64,000 bases of DNA. Origin: JAFGGT01 sp036733165. GTDB lineage: Archaea; Methanobacteriota_B; Thermococci; Methanofastidiosales; NM3. The position numbers were made by a program, and so were the translations under genes. Below the pieces are notes generated by a model. It saw only the letters and a program-made list of their open reading frames with translations, did no database searches and was not told the DNA's origin. The DNA is taken from positions 1 through 64,000 of the forward strand of contig DAINBB010000003.1 of NCBI GenBank assembly GCA_036733165.1. The letters are read 5' to 3'. How positions within the stretch are numbered: the stretch's first letter is position 1; each line of letters starts with the position of its first letter. Shown piece by piece: positions 25,617 to 34,098 of this stretch.

Positions 25617-26195
25617 ATGTCATATGGACCCAAACCGAACTTCCACGAATTTGATGTTATTAGAGCGTTGTACATCGTAGATACCAAGGGCCCCATAGGT
25701 AGACACCTCTTGAGGAAAGAGCTCGACATAACTGAATGTTCGGTGAGGACCATATTGAAAAAGTTGATCAGGGACGATTTCATCGGTTCGACCTCATCGG
25801 GCCAGGTGATCAGGAAGGAAGGCAAAAAGGAACTCTCTTCTTGGCACTTCTTTGACAGGGCACGCTATATCGATGTGGGGAATCTAAGTCTTGGAGACCA
25901 TGATTTCCTCATAATTGCCGATAATCTAAAGAGGGAGGTCACAAACGGGCTGGACCAAAGGGATGAGGCGATAAAGATCGGTGGGGATGGCGCGACCATC
26001 CTATTATACAAGGATGGCAAGTTCCATATGCCCCCGGGTTTCATGGACCTTGAGGAGAACTATCCCGAGGAGGTCAAAAAGCTTCGTTCAACGTTGGACC
26101 TATCCGACGGCGACACGCTGATCATCGGCAGCGGGAAGACAAAGAGGCTGGCACAGCTCGCTGCGATGGCCGCCTTCAGTTCCCTGAAGGGTTAA
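25617..26195 (+). CDS. Winged-helix/DUF4443 archaeal protein
   Basis: A 192-residue protein. The N-terminal 70 residues are a winged helix (F-D-V-I-R-A-L-Y-I-V opening, G-R-H-L-L-R-K-E-L-D-I-T-E-C-S-V-R-T-I-L recognition region). The C-terminal domain resembles DUF4443, with the strands F-L-I-I-A-D and T-L-I-I-G-S-G and a G-G-D-G-A-T-I-L-L-Y motif. A TATA-like tract (about 25587-25601) lies close upstream. It is convergent with DUF2098, its stop overlapping that gene's stop by four bases. Probably a transcription regulator; the target is unknown. Confidence 0.65.
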   Translation: MSYGPKPNFHEFDVIRALYIVDTKGPIGRHLLRKELDITECSVRTILKKLIRDDFIGSTSSGQVIRKEGKKELSSWHFFDRARYIDVGNLSLGDHDFLIIADNLKREVTNGLDQRDEAIKIGGDGATILLYKDGKFHMPPGFMDLEENYPEEVKKLRSTLDLSDGDTLIIGSGKTKRLAQLAAMAAFSSLKG

Positions 26196-26470
26196 CCTGC
26201 GCCAGTGTTCTCGCTCATCTCGCCGCTCTGAATGGCCCTTTGGAGGTCTTCCTGCATCTCCTTTTGCTTGTCTATGTCCAGCTCTTTGATGGCCTCTTTC
26301 TTCGCCACGGGCTTGTCGGTCTTTTCAAGGTATTCCATATCATAATAGAGGTCTGTTCCTTCAAGTAGGGCGAACATCCTGCCATCTATCTCCTTGATCT
26401 CGGAGACCTTGCCAACTGTTCCGGTATTTACATACCTTGCATAATCACCTTGTTCAATCATCTGCATCAT
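26192..26470 (-). CDS. DUF2098 family protein
   Basis: A 92-residue small protein. The first 50 residues are a predicted SH3-like barrel (G-D-Y-A-R-Y-V-N-T-G-T-V-G-K-V and L-Y-Y-D-M-E-Y-L-E), matching DUF2098, a family I know from methanogens and relatives. The tail is a charged helix. It overlaps the end of the preceding gene by 17 bases (alternative ATG at 26461 would leave four bases between), indicating translational coupling in the minus-strand block that continues to Pus10. Confidence 0.65.
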   Translation of the reverse strand: MMQMIEQGDYARYVNTGTVGKVSEIKEIDGRMFALLEGTDLYYDMEYLEKTDKPVAKKEAIKELDIDKQKEMQEDLQRAIQSGEMSENTGAG

Positions 26471-27011
26471 ATCCGATGATGATTGTCCAGAAGTTCTCAG
26501 ATGTGTTGGACAACTTTTTGAGGTATGCGTCCGCTGGAGGCGAAACAGTTCCGCTGACCACGTTTCTTATCCCCTCCACATCATCCAGTTCTGGAAATGG
26601 CAATGGCGGCATCATGAAAAAGCATTTTCCCACCCTGGGCGTCTTCTTGTAGAGAACAAAGTCATTGCTGATGAACTGGACGTCATCCCTTTCCTTGAAC
26701 TCTTCCATACGTTCCTCTGGTATCCATTCCCCCACCGTGTTGCCCATCTCATCGACTATGAGGGTCCATGAGCAGGGGGGATTCCTGAAACCCTGTTCCA
26801 TGTCTGCCACTATAAGTACCAGGTGTTTTCTTCCAAGGGAGTCCCATACGCCCTTGTTCTTGAACTCCATCATGCCTCCTGCGGCACCGTTGTCCTCGGC
26901 CAGCTTTTCGAGCTTGGAGATATTTCTCTTGTCCTTGAGGTCAAGTTTCATGATCTTCAGGATCCCCGGGACCTCCAACAGCCTCTTTTCCACATTTTCG
27001 TAAATGTCCAT
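26454..27011 (-). CDS. Conserved-looking hypothetical protein
   Basis: A 185-residue soluble protein I do not recognise. The N-terminal part is mostly helical and charged (K-L-D-L-K-D-K-R-N-I-S-K-L-E-K-L). The middle has beta strands (K-H-L-V-L-I-V-A-D) and P-P-C-S-W-T-L-I-V-D; later there is F-M-M-P-P-L-P-F-P. Codon use resembles the neighbours. It lies five bases after the KsgA gene and overlaps DUF2098, so it is probably part of a ribosome- or translation-linked operon. No catalytic motif is visible. Confidence 0.6.
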   Translation of the reverse strand: MDIYENVEKRLLEVPGILKIMKLDLKDKRNISKLEKLAEDNGAAGGMMEFKNKGVWDSLGRKHLVLIVADMEQGFRNPPCSWTLIVDEMGNTVGEWIPEERMEEFKERDDVQFISNDFVLYKKTPRVGKCFFMMPPLPFPELDDVEGIRNVVSGTVSPPADAYLKKLSNTSENFWTIIIGYDADD

Positions 27012-27015
27012 GGTC

Positions 27016-27801
27016 TCACCCGATGGCGTTGATTATGTAATCTGTGATCTCCTTCATCTTGTAAATGTCCAGGTCCTTTCCCCTGACATTCCTGTAAGGC
27101 ACATCTTCCGCAACCACCCTCATTTCTTCCTTGTCTTTGTTAAAACTTTCTCTGGAATCTATCAGGGCGTTCCTGACGATCTTTTTCTTGTGCGTCATCA
27201 GGCTCGTCACCACGGTCGAGTATGCCTCATCCACAGTGAACTTCCTGTTCGGCACTATCCTCACGATCATGGAATTGACCTTTGGCCTTGGGAAGAATGC
27301 CTTTGGCGGAACCTTCATCACAGGCGTCGTGTCACATAGCGCCTGGCTCATCATGGTCAATCTGGAGGGATTCTCGCTTGAATAGAGCTTCTCTGCAAAC
27401 TCCTTCTGCAACATGAGCACAAGATATTCGTATTCTAGGCCCAACAGCTTGAAGAGCAGGGGTGAGGAGATGGAATATGGCACCGAGGATATGCACACAT
27501 CGAATCTTGGGACCTCCATCTCCAACACATCGGCGTATATTATCTCGACATTGTCCCAGTCGTGTTCCTGTGTCAGCACCCTTACCATGTTGGGGTCCTT
27601 TTCTATCGCAATGACGTTTTCCGCGTTCTTTGCCAACTCTTCGGTAAGTGTGCCAAGCCCCGGTCCGACCTCCAGGACGGTACCCTTTGCATAGGATGCC
27701 ATCTTTTGGATAACCTGTCCGGAAACCAGGAAGTTCTGGGAGTAATAGCTCTTTGCCCGCAGGCCGTACCTGGATAGAAGGGACCGTGGATCGATCGTCA
27801 T
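27016..27801 (-). CDS. ksgA: rRNA adenine dimethyltransferase KsgA/Dim1
   Basis: A 261-residue SAM-dependent methyltransferase that dimethylates two adjacent adenines at the 3' end of 16S rRNA during small-subunit maturation. Motif X S-Q-N-F-L is at about 21-25, motif I E-V-G-P-G-L-G at 44-50, acidic loop E-K-D at about 67-69. The catalytic motif IV, normally N-[LIP]-P-Y, reads S-V-P-Y (106-109), so the key Asn is replaced by Ser. The C-terminal domain (F-F-P-R-P-K-V-N-S and the basic M-T-H-K-K-K helix) is normal. ATG 27801 is chosen over an in-frame GTG nine bases upstream. It belongs to the minus-strand information-processing block. Confidence 0.88.
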   Translation of the reverse strand: MTIDPRSLLSRYGLRAKSYYSQNFLVSGQVIQKMASYAKGTVLEVGPGLGTLTEELAKNAENVIAIEKDPNMVRVLTQEHDWDNVEIIYADVLEMEVPRFDVCISSVPYSISSPLLFKLLGLEYEYLVLMLQKEFAEKLYSSENPSRLTMMSQALCDTTPVMKVPPKAFFPRPKVNSMIVRIVPNRKFTVDEAYSTVVTSLMTHKKKIVRNALIDSRESFNKDKEEMRVVAEDVPYRNVRGKDLDIYKMKEITDYIINAIG

Positions 27802-27833
27802 CGGATACACTATCGGAGACAGGGATTAAAGGT

Positions 27834-28397
27834 TTATCTGAAGATGGGATTGACGAATATCTTGTATCTGTCCTCGTTGTTTAATTCAGATATGATCCTT
27901 TTGACCACCATGTTGAGCGGATCAGGTATCGATGATATCCTTTCCTGAATGTCCTTGAAGGAGTCAAAGCTTCTCTTTTCCCTCTCCCCAAGTATCTCTT
28001 TCATGAGTTTCTTTCCGACACCAGGCAATAGCTCTAGTTGGTGGTATCTTATCGAGAGCGGTTGGGACGTGTTGAAGAACTTGACGAACCTCGTATCATC
28101 CTCCATGACGATACTCTTCAGGATGTCCTCTATCTCTGACTTTGCGTATGATGTGAGGTCATCATACAATATCCTTCTCTTTACATGGGATATCTTGGTC
28201 CTGTCGCCCTTACCGATGAAGACCCTCTCATGGGATGAGAGCTCGGACTTGGGGACGACTTCCAAGAGTGAGAAGAAGTTCACGCCTATTATCTGTGCCA
28301 GAGGCACCCTCTTGTAGGACGGGGTGCTGTCCCCTATATGTCCTGTTGGCAGGTAATCCAGCACTACCGCTTCGGTTTCATACCTTTTTTGTACCAT
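27834..28397 (-). CDS. DUF655 archaeal protein with helix-hairpin-helix
   Basis: A 187-residue protein of the archaeal DUF655 family, probably nucleic-acid binding. An OB- or S1-like N-terminal region (V-L-D-Y-L-P-T-G, I-I-G-V-N-F-F) is followed by a helix-hairpin-helix-like segment L-L-P-G-V-G-K-K-L-M-K-E-I-L. ATG 28397 is preceded by GAGGTGAG, which overlaps the in-frame GTG at 28406, so ATG is the likely start. In archaeal genomes this gene regularly sits between rpo4/L21e and ksgA, as it does here; a role in ribosome assembly or translation is inferred from that context. Confidence 0.82.
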   Translation of the reverse strand: MVQKRYETEAVVLDYLPTGHIGDSTPSYKRVPLAQIIGVNFFSLLEVVPKSELSSHERVFIGKGDRTKISHVKRRILYDDLTSYAKSEIEDILKSIVMEDDTRFVKFFNTSQPLSIRYHQLELLPGVGKKLMKEILGEREKRSFDSFKDIQERISSIPDPLNMVVKRIISELNNEDRYKIFVNPIFR

Positions 28398-28418
28398 TTT
28401 TCTCACCTCAAGAGATTC

Positions 28419-28757
28419 TTACCTATAGTTGTCAACTATCTCCAGAATCTTGTTCACTTCGTCATCGGTGAGGATAATTCGTTCCTTAGAAAAGATTAGG
28501 TTTAGGTCTTCCTTATCTGTAGGCATTATGTCTATTATCTTTACTATGTTGTCTTCCTTGATCCTGGGCACTCCCTCTTCCAGCCTGTTGAGCATCTCCA
28601 GTCCTTGCTCCTCTGTGATCTTTGTGAACTTATGGATTATGTCCAAGGCTATCCTTTGCTCATATAGAGGCTCGGCTATGCTTTCCCTGGCCTCTAGTAT
28701 GGCCCTGGCCTCTGACTGAGTCACATTTCGCTCATTGATCAACTTTTTTCCTATCAT
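28419..28757 (-). CDS. rpoF: DNA-directed RNA polymerase subunit F (Rpo4)
   Basis: A 112-residue helical protein, the archaeal counterpart of Rpb4, which pairs with Rpo7 to form the RNA polymerase stalk. Length and the pattern are right: V-T-Q-S-E-A-R-A-I-L near 12-21, the C-terminal HRDC-like part with I-K-E-D-N-I-V-K-I-I-D-I-M-P and a second half on start-site helices. It lies four bases after L21e on the same strand, the canonical archaeal order. Confidence 0.9.
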   Translation of the reverse strand: MIGKKLINERNVTQSEARAILEARESIAEPLYEQRIALDIIHKFTKITEEQGLEMLNRLEEGVPRIKEDNIVKIIDIMPTDKEDLNLIFSKERIILTDDEVNKILEIVDNYR

Positions 28758-28761
28758 TATC

Positions 28762-29058
28762 TCACATTGCTTGGAGTTTGAGATGTTCGGGCCTGGATAT
28801 GACTATCTTCCTTGCGTCCCCTTCCCTTATTTCCAGAAGATAGCTCCTACCCCTTCTTTCAAGGACTGTGCCTGTCTTTCCCTGGAATCTTGGATGTGGC
28901 ATGCCTTTGTGGACTGAAGGTTCTATGGCGATGTGCACCTTCTGGCCTTGTTCGAATGTGGCAAGGGATCTGGTAATTGGGAACATGCCCTTCTTTCTGC
29001 TCTTCTTTGAAAGCTTGTTTCTCGTGCTTCTCCTGAATCCTTTGGATTTTAGAGTCAT
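28762..29058 (-). CDS. rpl21e: 50S ribosomal protein L21e
   Basis: A 98-residue basic protein of the archaeal/eukaryotic large subunit. The N-terminus is rich in Lys/Arg/Ser (K-S-K-G-F-R-R-S-T-R), followed by an SH3-like core with V-H-K-G-M-P-H-P-R-F-Q-G-K-T-G-T-V, the family hallmark. It is placed between Pus10 and Rpo4, four bases from each, in one operon. Confidence 0.95.
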   Translation of the reverse strand: MTLKSKGFRRSTRNKLSKKSRKKGMFPITRSLATFEQGQKVHIAIEPSVHKGMPHPRFQGKTGTVLERRGRSYLLEIREGDARKIVISRPEHLKLQAM

Positions 29059-29062
29059 TGTC

Positions 29063-30148
29063 TCACCTGGAATGATCGTAATGTATCTTCATTACATCTA
29101 GCTTTAAACAAGTCAGTTCCATATTTAAAAGACTTGCGGCGCTAGGTGTGGTACGACCTTCATCACCAGAGATTAGTTCCTTAATATAAAGGCCACCATC
29201 ACAATAAATCTCTAGTTCTGTAGTTTTATTGTTTTTTCCTATTACTTTATAAACCTTTCTCTTTCTTATTTTATCGCTTCTTCGATGGGAAACCCTGATC
29301 GGGGTCCTTTGTTCAATTTCTGTTGTTAATTCATTTTCTATTATGGAAATATCATTATTTGTAATCTTTTTGTCCAAATGGGCCACGTATGTCTTTTTAA
29401 ATTTGCCGTTCTTAAGGTGTTCGATCAATGATTTCTCACAATTTTCTAGGCCAGATACCTTGACCCTTTCGTCCTCGTTGACGAGCGCCTCCATCTCCGC
29501 CAGGTCCAGTTCCCTCGCCTTTGGATTGATTATCTCGATGACGAATGGCCTGCCATCGCCGAGCATCCTGACATCTATGTCCTCCCTGCCGGCCCCATGG
29601 AACCTTGATTCCCTCCCCCTGGTGGCTTCCAGGAGGGGGGCGGCGATTATTTCCTCCACAGAAGTCGGATACATCTTGCCCGTGAAGTCGCATCTCTTGC
29701 ATCCCCTTCCCCTACAGGACTTGCAATGCCATTTTGTCTGCGGTATCTCCCTTGAGAGCTTGCGGTATCTGCCGAACAATGTCAGTGACCTTATCTTGTA
29801 GAACACCCTGCCCTTCGCGAAGTTGATCTCGAATGTGACATCAGGATTCTCAAGATCCACCGTTTTTCCCAGTCTTTTTGAAAGTACGTCCCTCAACTCC
29901 CGATTGAACTCTGTCTTGTAGCTTCTGACGTTTGATAGGCAAAGTTCCCTAACAAGTCCCGCCTCTCTCTCGGACGCGGAGGGGGGGAGCACTATGCCAA
30001 CGTTGAATGATTCATACTCGAAGTCGGGAGATATGGAATCTATGAGGTCGGTCCTGTCAAGTACATTTTGACATATTTGGCATTCTCCTTCCTCGGAATC
30101 CTCTATTCCCAATCTTTTCGCACATCGGTCGCAAAGGATGGGCCTCAT
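29063..30148 (-). CDS. pus10: tRNA pseudouridine synthase Pus10
   Basis: A 361-residue RNA-modifying enzyme that makes pseudouridine 54 (and 55) in archaeal tRNA. The N-terminal zinc-like motif C-D-R-C ... C-Q-I-C, a second cysteine cluster C-K-S-C-R-G-R-G-C-K-R-C in the middle, and the catalytic block G-A-G-R-E-D-I-D-V-R-M-L-G with the nucleophilic Asp are present, followed by G-R-P-F-V-I-E and the C-terminal T-P-I-R-V-x-H-R-R segment. Somewhat shorter than many archaeal Pus10. It is the first gene of the minus-strand block. Confidence 0.92.
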   Translation of the reverse strand: MRPILCDRCAKRLGIEDSEEGECQICQNVLDRTDLIDSISPDFEYESFNVGIVLPPSASEREAGLVRELCLSNVRSYKTEFNRELRDVLSKRLGKTVDLENPDVTFEINFAKGRVFYKIRSLTLFGRYRKLSREIPQTKWHCKSCRGRGCKRCDFTGKMYPTSVEEIIAAPLLEATRGRESRFHGAGREDIDVRMLGDGRPFVIEIINPKARELDLAEMEALVNEDERVKVSGLENCEKSLIEHLKNGKFKKTYVAHLDKKITNNDISIIENELTTEIEQRTPIRVSHRRSDKIRKRKVYKVIGKNNKTTELEIYCDGGLYIKELISGDEGRTTPSAASLLNMELTCLKLDVMKIHYDHSR

Positions 30149-30231
30149 AATATTGGAGTGAAAGATGATGTTTAAAAAGTTTTCAATTTGTCAATGGCAA
30201 GTCTTATATATGGCATCTTTGAGGTATGCTG

Positions 30232-31605
30232 ATGCAGGAGGAACAGGCGAGGAACCATCGTTATAGATTGTTGGACTCGAATCCGAAGAAGGGTATCATA
30301 TCCTTGGCGATGCCAATGATCATCGCCTTTCTCTTCCAGAGCGGTTTCAATATCGTTGACACCATATTCGTGGGAAGGCTTGGGTACAGCGCCATCGCCG
30401 GCGTGAGCCTTGCGTTCCCCTTCCAGATGTTCATAATATCCATCTCTGCCGGACTTGGGATTGGGGCACAGTCCCTCATAGCGAGATCGATAGGCCGATC
30501 AAGGAAAGAGGATGCTGACAGGGCCGCAGGTCATGTAATAGTTCTGGCATTGATTTTCGGAGCGATAACCACATCGATAGGGCTCTTGATCTCACCCGCT
30601 CTTGTTTCCTCGCTTGATGCGTCGGAGGATGTGGTAGATAACTGCCTTTTATATCTTACACCCATACTTGCCGGTTCGGTCTTCATATACCTGAACATGG
30701 TCATGAATTCTGTATTTCGTGGAGAGGGCGACACTAAGCGCCCAATGTACTTCATGGCCATCAGTGCCGTGATGAACATAGTGCTCGATCCCATCTTCAT
30801 ATTCTATCTGGACTATGGGGTGAGCGGAGCTGCCTATGCAACAGTATTGTCGAGGATCACCGCGATATTGATCATCCTTTACTACATATTGATCAAGAAG
30901 AGCACATATGTCAGTTTCGTTAAGGATTCATTCAAGCTGAAGATCGGGACGATAAAGAACATAATCGATGTTGGTCTCCCAGCCTCGCTGGCCCAGACCG
31001 CCATGTCCCTTTCGTTGTTCTTCCTCAATGATATAGTTTCCCCATTCGGCGACGAGGCATTGGCGGCATTCGGCGTGGGATTCAGGGTGGAGTCCTTGGT
31101 ATTTCTTCCCATGATAGGATTTTCGAACGCCTTTATCTCCGCTGTCGGTTACTTCAAGGGTTCTGGCCAACCTCATAAAATCAAGACCATCCACACATAT
31201 ACTATCAAATTGCTGATAATGTTCATGGTCTTTTGTAGCATCCTGTTCTATACCATGCCGGACATCATATACGCCATATTCACAAATGAAGCCAACGTCA
31301 TATCGATAGGGGAGGGATATCTGAGGATATTGGCGCTGTTCTATCCCATCATGCCATTCTCTCTCATGTCGGCCGCAGGGTTCCAAGGCATCGGAAAAGG
31401 GTATCCGTCGCTCGTGCTGGCCTTGGTCAGGTCGGGATGTGTATCGGTCCCAATGGCATATTACTTCACCGTCGTGGCGGGCGGTTCCATAAGGTACATA
31501 TGGCTTGCCATAGCCATGGGTGACCTCTTCTCCGCGGTGTTTGGACACATATGGTTCAAGATTGAGCAGAGAAAATTAGAAAATATGGCAACGAAAAATA
31601 TTTAA
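30232..31605 (+). CDS. MATE-family multidrug exporter
   Basis: A membrane protein of about 457 residues with twelve predicted helices. The N-terminal half has I-I-S-L-A-M-P-M-I and D-T-I-F-V-G-R-L-G, and R-G-E-G-D-T-K-R-P occurs in loop 4-5, all standard MATE features. MATE proteins export cationic compounds using Na+ or H+ gradients. ATG 30232 is preferred to ATG 30226 because GAGGT at 30221-30225 abuts the latter, and a TATA-like TTATATAT about 25 bases upstream puts transcription start near 30230. Single gene, substrate unknown. Confidence 0.88.
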   Translation: MQEEQARNHRYRLLDSNPKKGIISLAMPMIIAFLFQSGFNIVDTIFVGRLGYSAIAGVSLAFPFQMFIISISAGLGIGAQSLIARSIGRSRKEDADRAAGHVIVLALIFGAITTSIGLLISPALVSSLDASEDVVDNCLLYLTPILAGSVFIYLNMVMNSVFRGEGDTKRPMYFMAISAVMNIVLDPIFIFYLDYGVSGAAYATVLSRITAILIILYYILIKKSTYVSFVKDSFKLKIGTIKNIIDVGLPASLAQTAMSLSLFFLNDIVSPFGDEALAAFGVGFRVESLVFLPMIGFSNAFISAVGYFKGSGQPHKIKTIHTYTIKLLIMFMVFCSILFYTMPDIIYAIFTNEANVISIGEGYLRILALFYPIMPFSLMSAAGFQGIGKGYPSLVLALVRSGCVSVPMAYYFTVVAGGSIRYIWLAIAMGDLFSAVFGHIWFKIEQRKLENMATKNI

Positions 31606-31636
31606 ACACATTTTGCCAATCGCCTTTATCAATTGT

Positions 31637-31711
31637 GCTCCGATAGTGTAGTCCGGTCAATCATCCAGCCCTCTCGAGGCTGAGACCCGGGTTCGAATCC
31701 CGGTCGGAGCA
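31637..31711 (+). tRNA. tRNA-Glu (CUC)
   Basis: Acceptor GCTCCGA (31637-31643) pairs with TCGGAGC (31704-31710), discriminator A at 31711. The anticodon stem CAGCC/GGCTG encloses loop CTCTCGA with anticodon CTC, and the T loop TTCGAAT is standard. No intron, no encoded CCA. A TTTAAACA tract about 35 bases upstream could be its promoter. Confidence 0.95.
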
Positions 31712-31719
31712 CTCACATT

Positions 31720-31905
31720 CTACGATAAGCGTTTCTCTTTTTCCCTGTGATTGACCCACAATACTGTCAGGACAATTATAATTATGACCGCGAACAGCAT
31801 CGTCACGTCACCGTCGTCCAGTCTTTCAGTCGCTCTGCCATACAGTATTATTGCAACAATACCTAAAAAGAAAGCTCCCATTGCCCGAATGTATTTGTTT
31901 TGCAT
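31720..31905 (-). CDS. Small two-helix membrane protein
   Basis: A 61-residue protein with two hydrophobic helices (about 8-22 and 36-51) joined by an acidic loop (R-L-D-D-G-D-V) and ending in a positively charged tail. Codon use is compatible with a real gene, and it fills the space between tRNA-Glu and the regulator. I do not recognise a family. Confidence 0.5.
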   Translation of the reverse strand: MQNKYIRAMGAFFLGIVAIILYGRATERLDDGDVTMLFAVIIIIVLTVLWVNHREKEKRLS

Positions 31906-31953
31906 AGGGTAAAAACATCCTGAGGATATAAAAAATAATCTGTCAGAGTGTCA

Positions 31954-32703
31954 TCAGCTATCGTTCCTTTCCCTTACAAGCGCGCTTAGCGCCCTCAGTG
32001 TGGAAAATCCCTTTTCCGTGATCATGTAGTCTCCACGGTCATGCCTTTGCATTATCATCCCGGAACATTGAAGCTTCTGAAGGTGGAAAAGTAGGTTCCC
32101 TCCGTTAAGGTCCGTCATCCTTGAGATCTCCGAGAATGTCATTGTCCGCTTTGACAAGGCAAGCATTATCTGCATTCTCCTGTCATTTGCGATAGGTTCA
32201 AGGTATTCGTCAACTATGCCTTCAAGGTCGCCTATTGAAACGTCTAGGTCTTCCTGGCCCGCACCACTATATACGTCCAGTGAGCTAATGAGCCTCAAGT
32301 GCCTGTCGAAGATGTTCGACAGCTCTGTGGCACAGGTCTCACATTTGTCATAGGGCGCCTTGTCCTTTATCTCCATGATCAGGTCCTTTTTTATATCAGA
32401 GACCATGTCTTCGTTTTCTGCGTTGTCTATGATATCGATGTTTCTTTCGATAAGGTCCCTGAAATAATCGATGCACTTCGTCCTGTTGGGACATTCATTA
32501 TCGATGTATCTGTTGAGGGACTCGTCGGAATTCTTCATGAGACTGTCGAGCATCCTCTCGCGCATCATGTCCCATGTGGCCTTCAGGACAACTTCGTAGT
32601 GTTTCTTATCGGTGGATTCCATATATCTTCTCAGTTCTTCCTGAAGACAATCCATCTTCTTGTCCATCTTTTCAAGCTTGTCATGGATTTCACCTTCGTT
32701 CAT
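31954..32703 (-). CDS. ArsR-like regulator with long N-terminal helical region
   Basis: A 249-residue predicted transcription factor. Residues 1 to about 165 are mainly helical and charged, with a possible coiled coil at 5-30 and pairs C-P and C-E-T-C (near 125) that might bind metal. Residues about 175-245 form a winged helix: R-R-M-Q-I-M-L-A-L-S, T-F-S-E-I-S, G-G-N-L-L-F-H-L-Q-K-L and the wing Y-M-I-T-E-K-G. ATG 32703 is supported by a GGGTGA site; the longer frame is rejected. It is divergent from the flavin-oxidoreductase-like gene at 32796 with a shared 92-base promoter, which it may control. Confidence 0.7.
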   Translation of the reverse strand: MNEGEIHDKLEKMDKKMDCLQEELRRYMESTDKKHYEVVLKATWDMMRERMLDSLMKNSDESLNRYIDNECPNRTKCIDYFRDLIERNIDIIDNAENEDMVSDIKKDLIMEIKDKAPYDKCETCATELSNIFDRHLRLISSLDVYSGAGQEDLDVSIGDLEGIVDEYLEPIANDRRMQIMLALSKRTMTFSEISRMTDLNGGNLLFHLQKLQCSGMIMQRHDRGDYMITEKGFSTLRALSALVRERNDS

Positions 32704-32795
32704 TTGATTCACCCAGGTCTCAAAAATGTAGTTGGTATATTTTAATAACAAAAAAATATATAAATATAACTGAATCTAATCATATCGGTGATACA

Positions 32796-33176
32796 ATGAC
32801 CAAACTTACCAAGGAAGTAATCGATCTGCTCAATAAGGAACACCTTGTCTATGCCGCCACATCCTCAAAGGATGGTGTACCCAACGTGTCTCCGAAAGGC
32901 AGCATCACCGTGATCGACGAGGAAAAGCTTATTTTCGCTGAGATCGCATCCCCCCACACGATTGAGAACCTCAAGGCCAACCCCAAGATTTCCATGTACG
33001 TTCTGGACAGGGAATCGAACAAAGGATGCCAGATAAAGGGCACATGCGTCTTGATGGATTCGGGCCCCATATTTGATAATGTGGCAAAGAAATTGAAGGA
33101 AATGATGCCCCAGCTTCCACCCACCAACTATGCGGTAATGGTGAATGTTGAGGAGCTGTTCCCCTACAATCTATAA
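32796..33176 (+). CDS. Pyridoxamine 5'-phosphate oxidase-like flavin-binding protein
   Basis: A 126-residue split-barrel protein of the PNPOx-like family that binds FMN or F420. Characteristic opening is L-L-N-K-E-H-L-V-Y-A-A-T-S-S-K-D-G-V-P-N-V-S-P with K-G at the strand turn, followed by I-F-A-E and N-L-K-A-N-P-K-I-S-M-Y-V-L-D. ATG 32796 follows GGTGAT; the longer in-frame extension is non-coding in character. Substrate not predictable. It is divergent from the ArsR-like regulator and convergent with the DUF7064-like gene. Confidence 0.82.
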   Translation: MTKLTKEVIDLLNKEHLVYAATSSKDGVPNVSPKGSITVIDEEKLIFAEIASPHTIENLKANPKISMYVLDRESNKGCQIKGTCVLMDSGPIFDNVAKKLKEMMPQLPPTNYAVMVNVEELFPYNL

Positions 33177-33179
33177 TTT

Positions 33180-34094
33180 TCACTCTCTTTTATTTTTTAT
33201 CAGATACTCTGCTATTCCATATCCTTTCTTTCCATCATAGGTGTATTCGGCAAGCGTTTCGTGCATTACGGACAATGTTTTCTTATCCTCGCTCATGAAC
33301 GGCAGTTTGATGTTCTTGATGACCTTCGCGTCCACACTTCTTACTCTTCCCTCTGCGTCGGTCAGTTCCATCGTGAAGCTCTCCGGCGCACCATCGTCAC
33401 CGAAGACGGTATCTATATTTGCGCCGATGATGGGGTGGTCTGTCCCATCTACATGGAAGAATCCAGCATCGACCTCCCCCTCGTCCACGATCAGTTTTGT
33501 GACGTTTAGGGCAAGCTTCTCTGAGAACTGCCCCGTCAACCATATCCACATCCTGGGGGCGTTCCAGTCCCTGACCCCCCAACTGTGGTCCCTTTCCCCA
33601 AGACCATCGATCTCAAGGGTCTTTTCAAGCATCTCTATCTTCCCTGTGACCCTGCCAAACTGTTCGTAATGCTCAGACGCCACGGACCGGGACATCATTT
33701 CCTTGGGTCCGGTAACACATTTCCTGTAATCGAACATGTCGTTGAGGGCATTGAACTCTAGGTCGAGCTTCACGTCAATATATTCCAGAGTCTTGCACGA
33801 GACGACCTTCATGTCCCCTTCGTATGTCATCTTCCATCTCTTCTCTGCCTCAAGCTTCTCGTATTTCAATCCGTTTGTTTCCATCCCGTTGTGGTATATG
33901 TGCCCGTAGGCCCTCTTCCCTGCGACGATATGCGGGGTCGAGATGTAGCAGAACATGTTCTTCTCCTTTTTGTTGGGTCTCAACCCCATTCTCATGAATG
34001 CATAGGAATCATTGTCCTTATCATAAAAACTAAAATAGAAGCTCTCGTTCCATTCAGGTTCGCTGTTCGGTTCATGCAAAACATCTGTGTCCAT
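33180..34094 (-). CDS. Hydroxyneurosporene-synthase/DUF7064-like protein
   Basis: A 304-residue beta-rich protein that resembles the lipocalin-type AttH/CrtC-like proteins (DUF7064/7065). The best motif is G-E-R-D-H-S-W-G-V-R-D-W near 160-175, with W-I-W-L-T-G-Q-F following, which corresponds to the conserved core of these proteins. They act on or bind hydrophobic terpenoid-like molecules, but few are characterised. ATG 34094 follows GAGGAGTGAT; the longer frame would run back into the upstream gene and is rejected. It starts four bases after the stop of the PEP-synthase-like gene, so both are co-transcribed and probably act together. Confidence 0.6.
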   Translation of the reverse strand: MDTDVLHEPNSEPEWNESFYFSFYDKDNDSYAFMRMGLRPNKKEKNMFCYISTPHIVAGKRAYGHIYHNGMETNGLKYEKLEAEKRWKMTYEGDMKVVSCKTLEYIDVKLDLEFNALNDMFDYRKCVTGPKEMMSRSVASEHYEQFGRVTGKIEMLEKTLEIDGLGERDHSWGVRDWNAPRMWIWLTGQFSEKLALNVTKLIVDEGEVDAGFFHVDGTDHPIIGANIDTVFGDDGAPESFTMELTDAEGRVRSVDAKVIKNIKLPFMSEDKKTLSVMHETLAEYTYDGKKGYGIAEYLIKNKRE

Positions 34095-34098
34095 ATTA

